The translations under genes and the position numbers were made by a program. DNA of 64,000 nt, taken from contig NZ_CP075566.1 in NCBI RefSeq assembly GCF_018502625.1, forward strand, positions 2,113,001 to 2,177,000. Reading direction: 5' to 3'. This DNA is from Pseudomonas hormoni (lineage in GTDB: Bacteria > Pseudomonadota > Gammaproteobacteria > Pseudomonadales > Pseudomonadaceae). Shown here piece after piece: positions 1 to 9,638 of this stretch. Within the stretch, counting starts at the first letter, position 1. Every line of letters starts with the position of its first letter. Below the pieces are notes generated by a model, which saw only the letters and a list, made by a program, of their open reading frames with translations, was not told the DNA's origin and ran no database searches.

Positions 1-1030
1 GACCGTCCAGCGCTTCACCCTGAAAGCGAATACTGCCTTCGGAGTCGAGCAGGCGCAGGATCGCCTGGCCCAGTGTGGACTTGCCGGAACCGGATTCACC
101 GACAATGCCCAGCGTCTTGCCGCGCTGGACATTCAGGCTGATGCCATCCACCGCGTGCAAATACGTTTTGCGCTGGAACAGTCCGCCACTGAGGGCGAAG
201 CGCACGGAAAGATTTTCCACTTCCAGTACGTTCTCGCGCGCGTCCCGGGCCAGGGCTTCGCCTTCCGGTTCGGCGTTTAGCAATACGCAGCTGTACGGAT
301 GCTTTGGCTCGGTGAACAGCGTCTCGCACGGCGCCTGTTCGACGATTTCCCCGGCCTTCATAACGCACACGCGCTGGGCGATGCTGCGCACCAGATTGAG
401 GTCGTGGCTGATCAGCAGCAGCGACATGCCGAGTCGCTGTTGCAGGGATTTGAGCAGCAGCAGGATCTTGCGCTGCACCGTCACGTCCAGCGCTGTGGTG
501 GGCTCGTCGGCGATCAGCAACTCCGGTTCGCAGGCCAGGGCCATGGCGATCATCACCCGTTGCCGCTGGCCGCCGGACAGTTGATGCGGGTACGCCTTGA
601 GCCGTTCCTTGGGTTTCTGGATGCCCACCAGGTGCAGCAATTCAAGAATCCGTGCCTGCGCGGGTTTGCCGGTCAAGCCTTTGTGCAAGAGCAAGGTTTC
701 GCCAATCTGCTTTTCAATGCTGTGCAGCGGGTTGAGCGAGGTCATCGGCTCCTGAAAGATCATCGCGATGCGATTGCCGCGCAACTCCCGCAGCACTTTG
801 GAGGAAGCGCCGAGCAGTTCCTTGCCGCGATAGCGGATGCTGCCGGTGGATTCGGTGCCGGTCTCGGGCAGCAATTGCAGGATCGAGTGCGCAGTCACCG
901 ATTTGCCGGACCCGGATTCGCCGACCAGCGCCAGGCATTCACCGGGGCGGATATCCAGGCACAGATTGCGCACCACGGTCTGGCCGCTGAAGGCCACGCT
1001 GAGGTTGCGGATTTCGATCAGGTTACTCAT
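1..1030 (-). CDS. yejF: YejF-like microcin C/peptide ABC transporter ATPase (3' end cut off)
   Basis: ATP-hydrolysing subunit of a Yej-type importer for peptides and microcin C. The start ATG is at 1030 and the translation begins [14 protein letters not shown]. Two ATPase domains are fused: the first has a Walker A GESGSGKS at residues 37-44 and an LSGGQRQR signature near residue 149; a second Walker A, again GESGSGKS, falls near residue 308 just before the window edge. About 343 codons are visible and the C-terminal third is missing. It is the last visible gene of yejABEF, 16 bp after yejE, and would sit on the cytoplasmic face of the permeases. The family call rests mainly on the operon. 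Confidence 0.9.
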   Translation of the reverse strand, partial: MSNLIEIRNLSVAFSGQTVVRNLCLDIRPGECLALVGESGSGKSVTAHSILQLLPETGTESTGSIRYRGKELLGASSKVLRELRGNRIAMIFQEPMTSLNPLHSIEKQIGETLLLHKGLTGKPAQARILELLHLVGIQKPKERLKAYPHQLSGGQRQRVMIAMALACEPELLIADEPTTALDVTVQRKILLLLKSLQQRLGMSLLLISHDLNLVRSIAQRVCVMKAGEIVEQAPCETLFTEPKHPYSCVLLNAEPEGEALARDARENVLEVENLSVRFALSGGLFQRKTYLHAVDGISLNVQRGKTLGIVGESGSGKSTLGQAILRLLDSEGSIRFQGEALDG

Positions 1031-1046
1031 ATCAACATCCGCTTAT

Positions 1047-2069
1047 TCAAGACCGAGGATCAAAGGCATCTCGCAACGCCTCGCCGATAAACACCAGTAA
1101 AGAAAGAATCAACGCCAGGGTGAAAAACGCTGTCAGCCCTAGCCACGGCGCTTGCAGATTCTGTTTGCCCTGACCGATCAGTTCGCCCAGCGATGCACTG
1201 CCGGCCGGCATGCCGAAACCGAGGAAATCCAGCGCCGTGAGTGTCGATATCGCCCCGGTCAGAATGAACGGCAGGTAACTCAGGGTTGCGTTCATCGCGT
1301 TGGGCAGAATGTGCCGCACGATCACTTTGCGATCGGTCAGGCCCAGTGCTCGGGCGGCCTTGACGTATTCCAGGTTGCGTCCGCGCAGGAACTCGGCTCG
1401 CACCACGTCCACCAGGGCCAGCCAGGAAAACAGCGCCATGATCCCCAGCAGCCACCAGAAATTCGGCTCGACGAACCCCGACAGGATGATCAGCAGATAC
1501 AACACCGGCAACCCCGACCAGACTTCCAGCAAGCGCTGACCGATGAGGTCGACCCAGCCGCCGTAGTAACCCTGCAGCGCGCCGGCAGCGATGCCGATCA
1601 GCGCGCTGACAAACGTCAGCATCAACGCAAACAGAATCGACACCCGTGCACCGAAAATCACCCGGGCCAACACGTCACGTGCCTGGTCGTCGGTGCCCAG
1701 CCAATTGACGTTCGAGGGCGGGCTCGGCGCCGGTTTGTTCAGGTCGTAGTTGGGCGTGTCGTCGCTGAACGGGATCGGCGGAAACAGCAGCCAGCCGCCG
1801 TCCTTTTTGATCAGCTTCTGCACATAGTCGCTGCGGTAGTCAGCCTGGAACGGCAGTTGCCCGCCGAATTCCTGCTCGGTGTAGCGCTTGAAAACCGGGA
1901 AGTACAACGAGTCCTGGTAACGGACCACCAGCGGTTTGTCATTGGCGATCAGCTCGCCACCGAGGCTCAACAGGAACAGACCGATAAACAGCCACAGCGA
2001 CCACCAGCCACGACGGTTTTTCTTGAAGCGTTCGAAACGGCGACGCGCCAACGGCGAAAGCTTGAACAT
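1047..2069 (-). CDS. yejE: YejE-like ABC transporter permease
   Basis: Inner-membrane permease of a peptide/microcin C importer, 340 residues. A first membrane segment lies near residues 22-42 (WWSLWLFIGLFLLSLGG), followed by a periplasmic region of about 90 residues and then five hydrophobic segments. The EAA-type loop reads YVKAARALGLTDRKVIVRH near residue 235, where the ATPase docks. The start ATG overlaps the yejB stop by one base (TGATG), which implies translational coupling. Length and the long periplasmic insert fit YejE rather than a generic DppC. Confidence 0.92.
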   Translation of the reverse strand: MFKLSPLARRRFERFKKNRRGWWSLWLFIGLFLLSLGGELIANDKPLVVRYQDSLYFPVFKRYTEQEFGGQLPFQADYRSDYVQKLIKKDGGWLLFPPIPFSDDTPNYDLNKPAPSPPSNVNWLGTDDQARDVLARVIFGARVSILFALMLTFVSALIGIAAGALQGYYGGWVDLIGQRLLEVWSGLPVLYLLIILSGFVEPNFWWLLGIMALFSWLALVDVVRAEFLRGRNLEYVKAARALGLTDRKVIVRHILPNAMNATLSYLPFILTGAISTLTALDFLGFGMPAGSASLGELIGQGKQNLQAPWLGLTAFFTLALILSLLVFIGEALRDAFDPRS

Positions 2070-3130
2070 CAGGCGTTCCTCGCGGCGAAGTCGATACGCG
2101 GGTCGACCAGGGTATAGCAGAGGTCGCCGACCAGTTTTATCAGGAGACCGAACAGCGTGAAGATGAACAGCGAACCGAACACCACCGGATAATCCCGGGA
2201 CACCGCGGCTTCGTAACTCATGCGGCCCAGACCATCGAGGGAAAAGATCACCTCGATCAGCAGCGAGCCGGCAAAGAACACACTGATGAACGCCTGGGGA
2301 ATCCCCGACACCACCAACAGCATCGCGTTGCGGAACACGTGACCGTACAGCACGCGCCGTTCGCTCATGCCTTTGGCGCGGGCGGTGACCACGTATTGGC
2401 GGGTGATTTCATTGAGGAAGGAGTTTTTGGTCAGGATGGTCAGGGTGGCGAACCCGCCGATCACCAGCGCCGTCACCGGCAACACCAGGTGCCAGAAGTA
2501 GTCGGCGATCTTGCCAACGGTGGACAGCGATTCGAAGTTGTCCGAGACCAGGCCGCGCACCGGGAACCAGTTCAGCGACGTGCCGCCGGCGAACACCACG
2601 ATCAGGAACATCGCGAACAGGAATGCCGGCATCGCATAGCCGATGATGATCGCGGTGCTGCTCCAGATATCGAAGTGGCTGCCGTGGTGCACGGCCTTGC
2701 GGATGCCCAGCGGGATCGACACCAGATAGGTGATCAGCGTGGCCCAGAGCCCGAGGGAAATGGTCACCGGCATTTTTTCCAGGATCAGGTCGGTGACCGT
2801 GGCACCGCGGAAAAAGCTTTTGCCAAAATCCAGTTGCGCATAGCTTTTGAGCATCAGCCACAGACGCTCCGGCGCCGGTTTGTCGAAGCCGTACTGTTTT
2901 TCGATTTCCTTGATCAGTTGCGGATCGAGGCCACGGCTGGCCCGCGAACTGCCGCTCATGACTTCGCTGGAACCGCCGCCGACACTGGCGCCGCCGATGC
3001 CTTGCAAGTGAGCGATCGCCTGTTCCACCGGGCCGCCCGGCGCGGCCTGAACGATGACGAAGTTGACCAGCAGAATGATCACCAGCGTCGGAATGATCAG
3101 CAGCAGACGCCGCAGAATATAAGCCCACAT
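2069..3130 (-). CDS. yejB: YejB-like ABC transporter permease
   Basis: Second inner-membrane permease of the Yej importer, 353 residues. I chose the ATG at 3130 ([16 protein letters not shown]), which overlaps the yejA stop in a TGATG junction; the frame is open 29 codons further upstream but that part lies inside yejA. The N-terminal membrane anchor followed by a long, Gly/Ser-containing periplasmic stretch ([17 protein letters not shown]) is typical of YejB and longer than in DppB. The EAA loop is near [15 protein letters not shown]. It pairs with YejE to form the channel. Confidence 0.92.
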   Translation of the reverse strand: MWAYILRRLLLIIPTLVIILLVNFVIVQAAPGGPVEQAIAHLQGIGGASVGGGSSEVMSGSSRASRGLDPQLIKEIEKQYGFDKPAPERLWLMLKSYAQLDFGKSFFRGATVTDLILEKMPVTISLGLWATLITYLVSIPLGIRKAVHHGSHFDIWSSTAIIIGYAMPAFLFAMFLIVVFAGGTSLNWFPVRGLVSDNFESLSTVGKIADYFWHLVLPVTALVIGGFATLTILTKNSFLNEITRQYVVTARAKGMSERRVLYGHVFRNAMLLVVSGIPQAFISVFFAGSLLIEVIFSLDGLGRMSYEAAVSRDYPVVFGSLFIFTLFGLLIKLVGDLCYTLVDPRIDFAARNA

Positions 3131-4998
3131 CAGTGCGGCCCTCCGGGTTTGCCGCGCTTGATCAGCTCGGCGGTCATCTGTTGGTTGGTCAGCGGCGTGG
3201 TGCTCACTTCCCACCAACTCTCGATGGCTTCGTCATTGGCGGCTTGCACGCTGGGAATCCCGAAACGGTTCCACCACACGGTCGAACTGCCCGGCGGATA
3301 GTAGTTGGGAATCCAGTAGTAGTTCCATTGCAGCACCCGGTCCAGGGCATGGGCGTAGCGCAACATGTCGGCCTGGGTGGTGGCGCGAACCAGGCCGCTG
3401 ACCAGCGTATCGACCGCCGGGTTTTTCAACACCATGTAATTGTTGGAGCCCGGATCGTTGGCCGCCGCGGAGCCAAAATAGTTGTTCAGTTCGTTGCCCG
3501 GCGAGGTGGTGACCGGGTAGCCCGTGACGATCATGTCGTAATCCCGGGACATCAGGCGATTGACGTACTGGGACGAGTCGATGCGCCGGATGTTCAGGTC
3601 GATGCCGATCTGCTTCAGCGTGCGTTTGTACGGCAGCAGCAAACGGTCCATGCCGTTCTGGCTGACCAGGAAAGTAAAGCTCAGTGGTTTGCCTTCGGCG
3701 TTCACCAGTTGATCGCCATCGGGTTTCCACCCGGCCTGCTCCAGCAAGTCCAGCGCTTGCAGTTGCTTGTCGCGGATCACGCCGCTGCCATCGGTTTTCG
3801 GTGCTTCGAAGACTTTGGTGAACACTTCGTCGGGGATCTGTCCGCGCAAGGGTTCAAGAATCGCCAGCTCGGCGGCATCGGGAAGGCTGCGGGCGGCAAG
3901 GTCGGTGTTGGAAAAGAAGCTCTGCTGTCGAATGTAGAGGTCGCGCATCATCTGCCGGTTGCTCCATTCGAAATCCCAGAGCATCACCAACGCCTGGCGT
4001 ACGCGGCGATCCTGAAACAGCGGATTTTGCAGATTGAACACGAAACCTTGCGCCGATTGTGGCGCGTTTTGCGCCAGATGCGCCTTCTGCAGGCGACCGT
4101 CACTGAGCGCCGGGCTGTCGTAGCCGATGGAGTAACCGGTGGCGGAGAATTCACGGTTGTAGTCGTAGGCACCACCGCGCAACACCTGACGCGCCACGTC
4201 GGTATCGCCGAAGTACTCGATGCTGAAATGGTCGAAGTTGTAGAGGCCGCGGCTGACCGGCAGGTCCTTGCCCCACCAGTCGGGATTGCGTTCGAAGGTG
4301 ATACTGCGCCCGGAGTCGACCTTGCTCACCTTGTACGGGCCGCTGCCCAGTGGTGGCTCGTAACCACCGCCGCCGGCGAAGTCGCGGGTTTTCCACCAGT
4401 GCTCGGGAAACACCGGCAAGGTCGCGATGTCGAGGGGCAGGGTGCGGTTTTCGTTGCTCTTGAAGTCGAAACGAACGGTGCTCGGCGATTCCACTTCGAC
4501 GCCTTTTACGTCGGCGAATTGCGTGCGATAGCGCAGGCTGCCCTGGGTCATCAGCAGGTCGAAGGTGTAGCGCACGTCTTCAGCGGTAATCGGCTTGCCA
4601 TCGGCGAAGCGGGCCTTGGGGTTGAGGTAGAAACGCAGGGATAAACCGTCTTCCGAGCGCTCCATCTTCTGCGCCACCAGGCCATAAACGGTGTAAGGCT
4701 CGTCCAGCGAGCGCTGGGCCAGGGGCGAATAGATCAAACCGTCGATCTGCGTCACACCGATGCCTTTGTCTATATAAGGCAGGACATGATCGAAATGCCC
4801 GATTTCGATCGCCGAGCGGCGCATCGTCCCGCCCTTCGGGGCTTGCGGATTGGTGTAGGCAAAATGACTGAAGCCGGCAGGGTACTTCGCCGGTTCGCCG
4901 TAGACGGTCAGCGCATGTTGGGGGGCGGCGTTCACACCGGCGGCGCCCAACAGCAGGGCCACGGCAGTGAACAACAAAGTAGGGAAAGCCAGTCGCAT
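3130..4998 (-). CDS. yejA: YejA-like periplasmic solute-binding protein
   Basis: Periplasmic binding protein (SBP family 5) that captures peptides for the Yej importer, 622 residues. The start at 4998 gives a clear Sec signal peptide, [20 protein letters not shown] followed by GVNAAP with cleavage near ANA-AP; an AAGG-like ribosome site precedes it. The motif PKGGTMRR near residue 50 and [17 protein letters not shown] around residue 310 are typical of extracellular oligopeptide-binding proteins. An open frame continues upstream to 5118 but lacks a signal sequence at its start. First gene of the operon. Confidence 0.92.
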   Translation of the reverse strand: MRLAFPTLLFTAVALLLGAAGVNAAPQHALTVYGEPAKYPAGFSHFAYTNPQAPKGGTMRRSAIEIGHFDHVLPYIDKGIGVTQIDGLIYSPLAQRSLDEPYTVYGLVAQKMERSEDGLSLRFYLNPKARFADGKPITAEDVRYTFDLLMTQGSLRYRTQFADVKGVEVESPSTVRFDFKSNENRTLPLDIATLPVFPEHWWKTRDFAGGGGYEPPLGSGPYKVSKVDSGRSITFERNPDWWGKDLPVSRGLYNFDHFSIEYFGDTDVARQVLRGGAYDYNREFSATGYSIGYDSPALSDGRLQKAHLAQNAPQSAQGFVFNLQNPLFQDRRVRQALVMLWDFEWSNRQMMRDLYIRQQSFFSNTDLAARSLPDAAELAILEPLRGQIPDEVFTKVFEAPKTDGSGVIRDKQLQALDLLEQAGWKPDGDQLVNAEGKPLSFTFLVSQNGMDRLLLPYKRTLKQIGIDLNIRRIDSSQYVNRLMSRDYDMIVTGYPVTTSPGNELNNYFGSAAANDPGSNNYMVLKNPAVDTLVSGLVRATTQADMLRYAHALDRVLQWNYYWIPNYYPPGSSTVWWNRFGIPSVQAANDEAIESWWEVSTTPLTNQQMTAELIKRGKPGGPH

Positions 4999-5086
4999 TG
5001 TCAGCCTTAGAGCCGGGTGGTCGATAACCGCAATTTGTACGCTAGCGGCGCGTCCCTCGCCAGCCGTATCACGCATCCGAAACACG

Positions 5087-5111
5087 ACGGCCCACCAAAA
5101 AGGCGGGCCGT
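5087..5111 (-). terminator. hairpin downstream of the parvulin gene
   Basis: A 10-bp stem (5087-5096 with 5102-5111) around an A5 loop, with one G-U pair only when read on the minus strand. It lies 24 bp after the parvulin stop and before yejA. The run of T after it is weak, so termination strength is uncertain. Confidence 0.5.
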
Positions 5112-5135
5112 TGTGCACAAAGCTCAGCGATTGGA

Positions 5136-5417
5136 TCAGTCCTGACGGCTGGTCACTTCCAGCAAGTGGTAACCAAACTGAGTCTTGACCGGACCTTGCA
5201 CCACGTTGATCGGTGCACTGAAGACCACAGTGTCGAATTCCTTGACCATCTGGCCCGGACCGAACGAACCCAGGTCACCGCCCTGACGGCTGGAAGGGCA
5301 GGTGGAGTTGGCTTTGGCAACTTCGGCGAAATCGGCACCTGCCTCGATTTGGGCTTTGAGTTCGTTGCACTTGTCTTCGCTGGCAACCAGGATGTGACGG
5401 GCAGTGGCTTTAGCCAT
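5136..5417 (-). CDS. ppiC: small parvulin-type peptidyl-prolyl isomerase (PpiC)
   Basis: Cytoplasmic rotamase of 93 residues that catalyses cis/trans isomerisation of peptidyl-prolyl bonds. It is a single PpiC domain with no signal peptide. Visible family features are ARHILVASEDKCNEL at the start, the CPSSRQGGDLGSFGPGQMV block, and the C-terminal FGYHLLEVTSR. Length matches E. coli PpiC (93 residues). It precedes yejA on the same strand with a hairpin between, so it is probably its own unit. Start ATG follows an AAAGGAG-type site. Confidence 0.95.
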   Translation of the reverse strand: MAKATARHILVASEDKCNELKAQIEAGADFAEVAKANSTCPSSRQGGDLGSFGPGQMVKEFDTVVFSAPINVVQGPVKTQFGYHLLEVTSRQD

Positions 5418-5501
5418 GGGAAATACTCCTTTCAGTGTTCAATAAAATGCGGAGCCTACCGGATTCAGTGGTCCATTTCTTCTCAAAGTTCCTTCCAATG
5501 C

Positions 5502-6383
5502 TTACAGGCCAGCCTTTCGCAGGCGTTCGGCGTGCTGCACATACAGATCAACCGGGTCGATGCCTTTGCGTACCCGACCGGCTGTCTGGTTGATGCTGTC
5601 GAGATGATCCAGCGGATAGTCGGAGCGGATCACTTTACCCAGATGGGAACTGAAGCGACCGACCAAGCCGTCGTTCTGATCGGCTTCGGTGGTGAAATAC
5701 CGAGAAAAGGCCCGTGAGAACCCGTTTAGCGGATCGAGTGCATTGAGCCCTTCATCGAGAACGGTCCCTTGCAAAGTGCCGCTCCAGGAATAGTAGCGAA
5801 CCCCGTTGACCAGCTCGCGGCCCTTGCCACCCCAGGTTTTTGGCAAACCCTGGGGGTATTTCTCATTAAATGCGTAGACACCTTCAGTGGTCAGCGCATT
5901 CAACGCGGCGATAGCGTTCTGCGGCAGGTGCGGGTTGCCACTCAGCAAAGACAGGAAATCGGCGAACAAGGTGACGACCGCTTCGGCGGCCCGTTCCGGG
6001 AGGCGTCCGGGCGTCAGTGCCTTGCGCAGGAAGTCCGCCAGTTCCGAGCCGTGGTTCGGTCCGCTGACCGACGTCACCGACGCTACGACTTGCGGATTTA
6101 TCGCTGCGGCATAACGTGCGGCCAGTGCCCCCTGGCTGTGCCCGATCAGATTGACCTTTTCTGCGCCGGTACCTTCCAGCACCCGTTCAATCTGTGCCAA
6201 AAGCTGTTCACCGCGTGCTTCGTTGGTATGGGTAGCCGACAGGTGAGGTATGAACACCCTGGCGCCGTCGGTTCGCAGTGCTTGCTTGATGTCCTGGAAG
6301 AGTTCGAATGGACCGATCCGGTCGAAACCGAATAGACCGTGAACGAGCAGGATGGGATAGAGAGTGCTTGCATTCCGTTGCAT
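5502..6383 (-). CDS. triacylglycerol lipase, family I.1-like, cysteine-free
   Basis: Alpha/beta-hydrolase of 293 residues. The start at 6383 ([20 protein letters not shown]) has an AAGG ribosome site; a longer frame reaches 6428. The nucleophile elbow GHSQG puts Ser83, the acid is Asp238 ([14 protein letters not shown]) and the base His260 ([11 protein letters not shown]), matching Ser82/Asp229/His251 of P. aeruginosa LipA. There is no cysteine, so the family disulfide is absent, as in P. fragi-type lipases, and no obvious signal peptide. No lipase chaperone (lif) gene is adjacent. Substrate is inferred to be long- or medium-chain triglycerides. Confidence 0.9.
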   Translation of the reverse strand: MQRNASTLYPILLVHGLFGFDRIGPFELFQDIKQALRTDGARVFIPHLSATHTNEARGEQLLAQIERVLEGTGAEKVNLIGHSQGALAARYAAAINPQVVASVTSVSGPNHGSELADFLRKALTPGRLPERAAEAVVTLFADFLSLLSGNPHLPQNAIAALNALTTEGVYAFNEKYPQGLPKTWGGKGRELVNGVRYYSWSGTLQGTVLDEGLNALDPLNGFSRAFSRYFTTEADQNDGLVGRFSSHLGKVIRSDYPLDHLDSINQTAGRVRKGIDPVDLYVQHAERLRKAGL

Positions 6384-6556
6384 GTTCGTACCTTTTCGCG
6401 GAAGTTCGTGGATGTGCTCGGGCCTCACTCTAAAGCACTCGGGTGTTCGCGCGATGTCTGAAAAAGCCGCTGTAAATGGGGGAAAACGGAATAGGTAAGG
6501 TACGAATATTCGAATCCGCAGGAGGCTTTTTTCGGAATGTCCGGACGTCCTTTAAC

Positions 6557-6593
6557 CGGAGGTAGCGCAGAGTTCTGCAATGACCTACCTCCG
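6557..6593 (-). terminator. extended hairpin after the DAHP synthase gene
   Basis: Nine-base-pair stem (6557-6565 with 6585-6593) containing an inner 4-bp stem (GCAG/CTGC), 16 bp beyond the DAHP synthase stop. There is no T tract on either side, so it may be a processing or weak termination structure. Confidence 0.4.
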
Positions 6594-6609
6594 AAATGTC
6601 ATTTGCCTG

Positions 6610-7683
6610 TCAACCGTGTGTCGCTCGCAACCGCTCCGCCGCCGAACGCAACAACGCCTCGGTTCCGTCCCACCCAAGACAACCATCCGTCACCGATACG
6701 CCGTACTGAAGCGCTGCACTCAACGGCTGGCAACCCTCGAACAAATGACTCTCGATCATCATCCCGATCAGCGAGCGATCACCTTGCAAACGCTGCTCAA
6801 GCACATCGTTGAAAACCGCCGGTTGACGCAGCGGGTCTTTGCCGCTGTTGGCGTGGCTGCAATCGACCATGATCCGCGCCGGGATCTTCAGTTTGGTCAA
6901 ATCGCTGTTCACTTGGGCGACGCTGTCGCGATCGTAGTTCGGGCCGCGATGGCCACCGCGCAATACCAGGTGAGTGTCTGCATTGCCCGGGGTCTGAATG
7001 ATCGCCGGATGGCCCTGACTGTCGACACCGAAATGCCGATGCGGATGGGCGGCCGAGCGCATGGCGTCGCTGGCAACGCCGACGCCGCCATCGGTGCCGT
7101 TCTTGAAGCCGACCGGCATGCTCAGGCCGCTGGCCATTTCCCGGTGGATCTGCGACTCGGTGGTGCGGGCGCCAATGGCCACCCAACTGAGCAGGTCGTC
7201 GAAGTAACCGGCGGCCATCGGTTGCAGCAGTTCGGTGGCAATGGGCAAACCCAGTCGGAGCATTTCGCGCATCAGCTCACGGGACAGGGTCAGGCCGCCG
7301 GCCATGTCATCGCTGCCGTCCAGGTGCGGATCGTAGGCCAGGCCTTTCCAGCCGACTGTGGTTCGGGGTTTTTCAACGTAGGCGCGCATCACCAGCAGCA
7401 TTTCATCGCTGACTTCGGCGGCGAGGCGGGCGAGGTTGCTCGCGTATTCGAGGGCGGACTGGGGATCGTGAATCGAGCAAGGGCCGACGATGACCAGCAA
7501 ACGGGCGTCTTCACCGTTGAGGATCGCGCGGACCGCGTCGCGGTGGGCGGCGACCTGGCGGGTCAGGGCGCTGCTGAGGGGCAGTTGCTGTTTGAGTTGC
7601 AAAGAGCTGGGCAGACGCAGGGTCAGCGCTTCATTGGCAGGGCTCAGGGTGGACAGCGGCAAAGCAGAGACGGACGAGTTCAT
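6610..7683 (-). CDS. class I DAHP synthase (3-deoxy-7-phosphoheptulonate synthase)
   Basis: Condenses phosphoenolpyruvate and erythrose 4-phosphate, the committed step of the shikimate pathway, in the cytoplasm; 357 residues. Family signatures in order: VGPCSIHDP, the KPRTTVGWKGL loop, GFKNGTDGG, RGGHRGPNYD and MVDCSHANSGK. Length and motifs fit the AroF/AroG/AroH group, but I cannot tell from sequence which aromatic amino acid inhibits it, so no symbol is given. AGGA lies ahead of the ATG. Two aromatic-rich leader ORFs and a terminator lie upstream and suggest attenuation control. Confidence 0.95.
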   Translation of the reverse strand: MNSSVSALPLSTLSPANEALTLRLPSSLQLKQQLPLSSALTRQVAAHRDAVRAILNGEDARLLVIVGPCSIHDPQSALEYASNLARLAAEVSDEMLLVMRAYVEKPRTTVGWKGLAYDPHLDGSDDMAGGLTLSRELMREMLRLGLPIATELLQPMAAGYFDDLLSWVAIGARTTESQIHREMASGLSMPVGFKNGTDGGVGVASDAMRSAAHPHRHFGVDSQGHPAIIQTPGNADTHLVLRGGHRGPNYDRDSVAQVNSDLTKLKIPARIMVDCSHANSGKDPLRQPAVFNDVLEQRLQGDRSLIGMMIESHLFEGCQPLSAALQYGVSVTDGCLGWDGTEALLRSAAERLRATHG

Positions 7684-7731
7684 ATTCAGGCTTCCTGGGC
7701 GGGCGGCGGGTTCGTTCCCGCGCGCTCGGCC

Positions 7732-7884
7732 CTACTGGGGTGTTCGACAATTGGCCGGATTGGCTGCGTGTGTGTGCTTGCCACCTGTGGGTGACCGATC
7801 GGAGGCGGCAGGCTGTCCCGAGCGGAGGCTGCTAAATCGCCAGGCGCTAAAACTGTCGTAACGGTAATAAGTGGCGTAGTTCAT
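7732..7884 (-). CDS. aromatic-rich leader ORF 2 upstream of DAHP synthase
   Basis: A 50-codon ORF that begins MNYATYYRYDSFSAWRF: seven of its first 17 codons are Tyr, Phe or Trp, after which composition becomes ordinary and Pro/Ser-rich. It has its own GAGGA ribosome site 8 bases before the ATG and ends 48 bp before the DAHP synthase start. It lies just beyond the attenuator terminator, so it is translated only on read-through transcripts. I infer a ribosome-stalling role sensing aromatic aminoacyl-tRNA. I do not recognise the peptide from a named family. Confidence 0.7.
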   Translation of the reverse strand: MNYATYYRYDSFSAWRFSSLRSGQPAASDRSPTGGKHTHAANPANCRTPQ

Positions 7885-7941
7885 GTCGTGAATCCTCGAG
7901 TTGTCTGGTTATTGCAAAAAAGTGTCTGGGGCTGAAAAAAC

Positions 7942-7973
7942 AAAACCCCCGGTCGGGAGGCCGACCGGGGGTT
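7942..7973 (-). terminator. Rho-independent attenuator in the DAHP synthase leader
   Basis: An 11-bp GC-rich perfect stem (7946-7956 with 7961-7971, flanked by A-T pairs) with a four-base loop, followed on the minus strand by TTTTG and then TTTTTT. It sits between leader ORF 1 and leader ORF 2, 48 bp after the ORF 1 stop, the usual position of an attenuator. Confidence 0.85.
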
Positions 7974-8020
7974 GAGAATTTTCTGGTGGCGACCCGTTTA
8001 AAGTGGGCGCCGTGTGGGTA

Positions 8021-8149
8021 TCAGGCGCGCCAGTGGCTAAACCAATACCCAAAATAAAAGCTGACCGGAGCGCAACCGACGTTCGCCCGGGCAGCCGCAA
8101 CCGAGCGCGGGGCGCTGGCGATACGAAGCTGTGAGAGGGCGTTTAACAT
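8021..8149 (-). CDS. aromatic-rich leader peptide 1 (attenuation leader)
   Basis: A 42-codon ORF with a GGAG ribosome site 8 bases before the ATG. Its C-terminal end reads SFYFGYWFSHWRA: seven of ten residues at positions 31-40 are aromatic, covering Phe, Tyr and Trp. The GGGTAT that spans codons 34-35 can pair with ATACCC just after the stop (8016-8021 with 8045-8050), so a ribosome stalled at the aromatic run would break this helix. The intrinsic terminator follows downstream. This arrangement is that of a classical amino-acid attenuation leader for the DAHP synthase gene. Confidence 0.8.
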   Translation of the reverse strand: MLNALSQLRIASAPRSVAAARANVGCAPVSFYFGYWFSHWRA

Positions 8150-8310
8150 GGTCTGTCTCCGATGGATGCGCCGAGCTTACTAGAGGCCGGTACGCGGATT
8201 CAATCAGAAATTGCTATCGATCACCGACGGCGTTTTCTATCGCTTGAGTGCGTCGAAGGTTGTGACACACTCATCGCTTAAACAAAAACACAACGTCACA
8301 AGGACGAACC

Positions 8311-9069
8311 ATGATGCCTTTGACCATCGCCGCCGCTCAATCGATCTCTATCGCGGGAGACCTGGCCGCCAATATCGCCTGGCATCAACGCTTCATGCAG
8401 GTAGCGGCGGAGCAGAGCGTGCAGTTGCTGGTGTTTCCGGAATTGTCGCTGACCGGGTACGAGCGTGGGCTGGCGGTTGAGCTGGCGATTGCACCGGAGG
8501 ATGCGCTACTGCAACCGCTACGGGATTTCGCGCAGGAAATCGGCGTAACGACCGTGGTCGGGATGCCTATTCGTCTGTCGGAGAATTCGCCAGTGTTGAT
8601 GGGTGCGCTGATCTTGGGCACCGATGGCTCACTCGGGGTCTACAGCAAGCAGCATCTGCATCCCGGCGAGGAAGTAGCGTTTGCACCGGGCTTCGGCGGT
8701 TCGACCCTGACAATCGGTGGCGACACGGTCGCCCTGGCGGTGTGCGCCGATTTTTCCCACGCCAGCCATGCAGCCGCAGCGGCGCAACAGGGCGCCGACC
8801 TGTATGCCGCGGGCGTGCTGATCACCGAAAACGGCTATGCCCCGGACACTGCGTTGTTGCAGGGCTATTCCGTCACGCATTCGATGACGGTGCTGATGGC
8901 CAACCATGGCGGTGCGACGGGGGGCTGGGAGTCGGCAGGACGCAGCGCCATCTGGGCGTCGGACGGTTCGCTGATTGCCGCCGCACCCGGCACCGGCAGT
9001 TTGCTGGTCGTTGCTCAACGCAATGCTGACGGCTGGGCGGGGCACGTCGTGGCCGTCGCGGAGGCCTGA
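8311..9069 (+). CDS. carbon-nitrogen hydrolase (nitrilase superfamily)
   Basis: Cytoplasmic amidase/nitrilase-type hydrolase, 252 residues. The catalytic triad is visible: Glu in VFPELSLTGYE (about residue 44), Lys in YSKQHLHPGE (about residue 112) and Cys in LAVCADFSH (about residue 146). AAGGA precedes tandem ATGs at 8311 and 8314. Its stop overlaps the start of the following GNAT gene (TGATG), so the two are coupled. The substrate cannot be read from the sequence; candidates include small amides or damaged metabolites such as deaminated glutathione. Confidence 0.88.
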   Translation: MMPLTIAAAQSISIAGDLAANIAWHQRFMQVAAEQSVQLLVFPELSLTGYERGLAVELAIAPEDALLQPLRDFAQEIGVTTVVGMPIRLSENSPVLMGALILGTDGSLGVYSKQHLHPGEEVAFAPGFGGSTLTIGGDTVALAVCADFSHASHAAAAAQQGADLYAAGVLITENGYAPDTALLQGYSVTHSMTVLMANHGGATGGWESAGRSAIWASDGSLIAAAPGTGSLLVVAQRNADGWAGHVVAVAEA

Positions 9070-9512
9070 TGGGGTTCGGTTTACGTCCAGCGACGTCGCA
9101 AGACCTCGACTTTGCACGGGATTTGACCTGTCAAACCATGCTCCGCTACTACATTCAGCACGATCTGCTGTGGCAGGACGAGGCCTTCGATGTGGCCTGG
9201 GCGGGGCGGGAAAACTGGCTGATCGTGCGTGATGAGGTGTTACTGGGTTATGTGAGCCTCAGCCGCGACGCAAGGGCCTTGTACATCCGTGAGTTGCACG
9301 TGCTCGAAACGTTCCAGGGGCAGGGTGCCGGTTCCTGGGCGATCGATCAGGTATTGTCGATGGCGCGCAAGGAACGGCGCCCGGCCCTGCGGTTGACGGT
9401 GTTTGAAAATAATCCGGCGAAAGCGTTATACGAGAGAAAGGGCCTGCAGGTGGTCGGTGCAGACGAGTGTTTCCTGAGAATGCAGCGCGATGTCGAGGTC
9501 GCGAATCGCTGA
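9069..9512 (+). CDS. GNAT-family N-acetyltransferase
   Basis: Acetyl-CoA-dependent acyltransferase of 147 residues. The core is seen in ALYIRELHVLETFQGQGAGSWAID, where QGQGAG is the pyrophosphate-binding loop (Q/R-x-x-G-x-G/A), and in the C-terminal LRLTVFENNPAKALYERKGL, the usual beta5-alpha5 end. It is coupled by a one-base overlap to the nitrilase-family gene. The acceptor is unknown; the shared transcript suggests both act on the same small molecule or on each other's product. Confidence 0.85.
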   Translation: MGFGLRPATSQDLDFARDLTCQTMLRYYIQHDLLWQDEAFDVAWAGRENWLIVRDEVLLGYVSLSRDARALYIRELHVLETFQGQGAGSWAIDQVLSMARKERRPALRLTVFENNPAKALYERKGLQVVGADECFLRMQRDVEVANR

Positions 9513-9638
9513 AACACGCATCGGACAAGCCTTTCAAGATGTATTGAAACTTTTTATATGACGCTTGCCGCTAGGTCTGCCAGTCGCTTTTTGCTAAGGT
9601 GTCGACAACTCAATAAGACCATATCGCGAGGTGTCTGC

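Noticed and set aside
1152..2117. Long plus-strand ORF (321 codons) opposite yejE
   Set aside because: It is antisense to a clear permease gene, rich in Gln/His/Arg as expected of a GC-rich shadow frame, and has no ribosome site or family motif.
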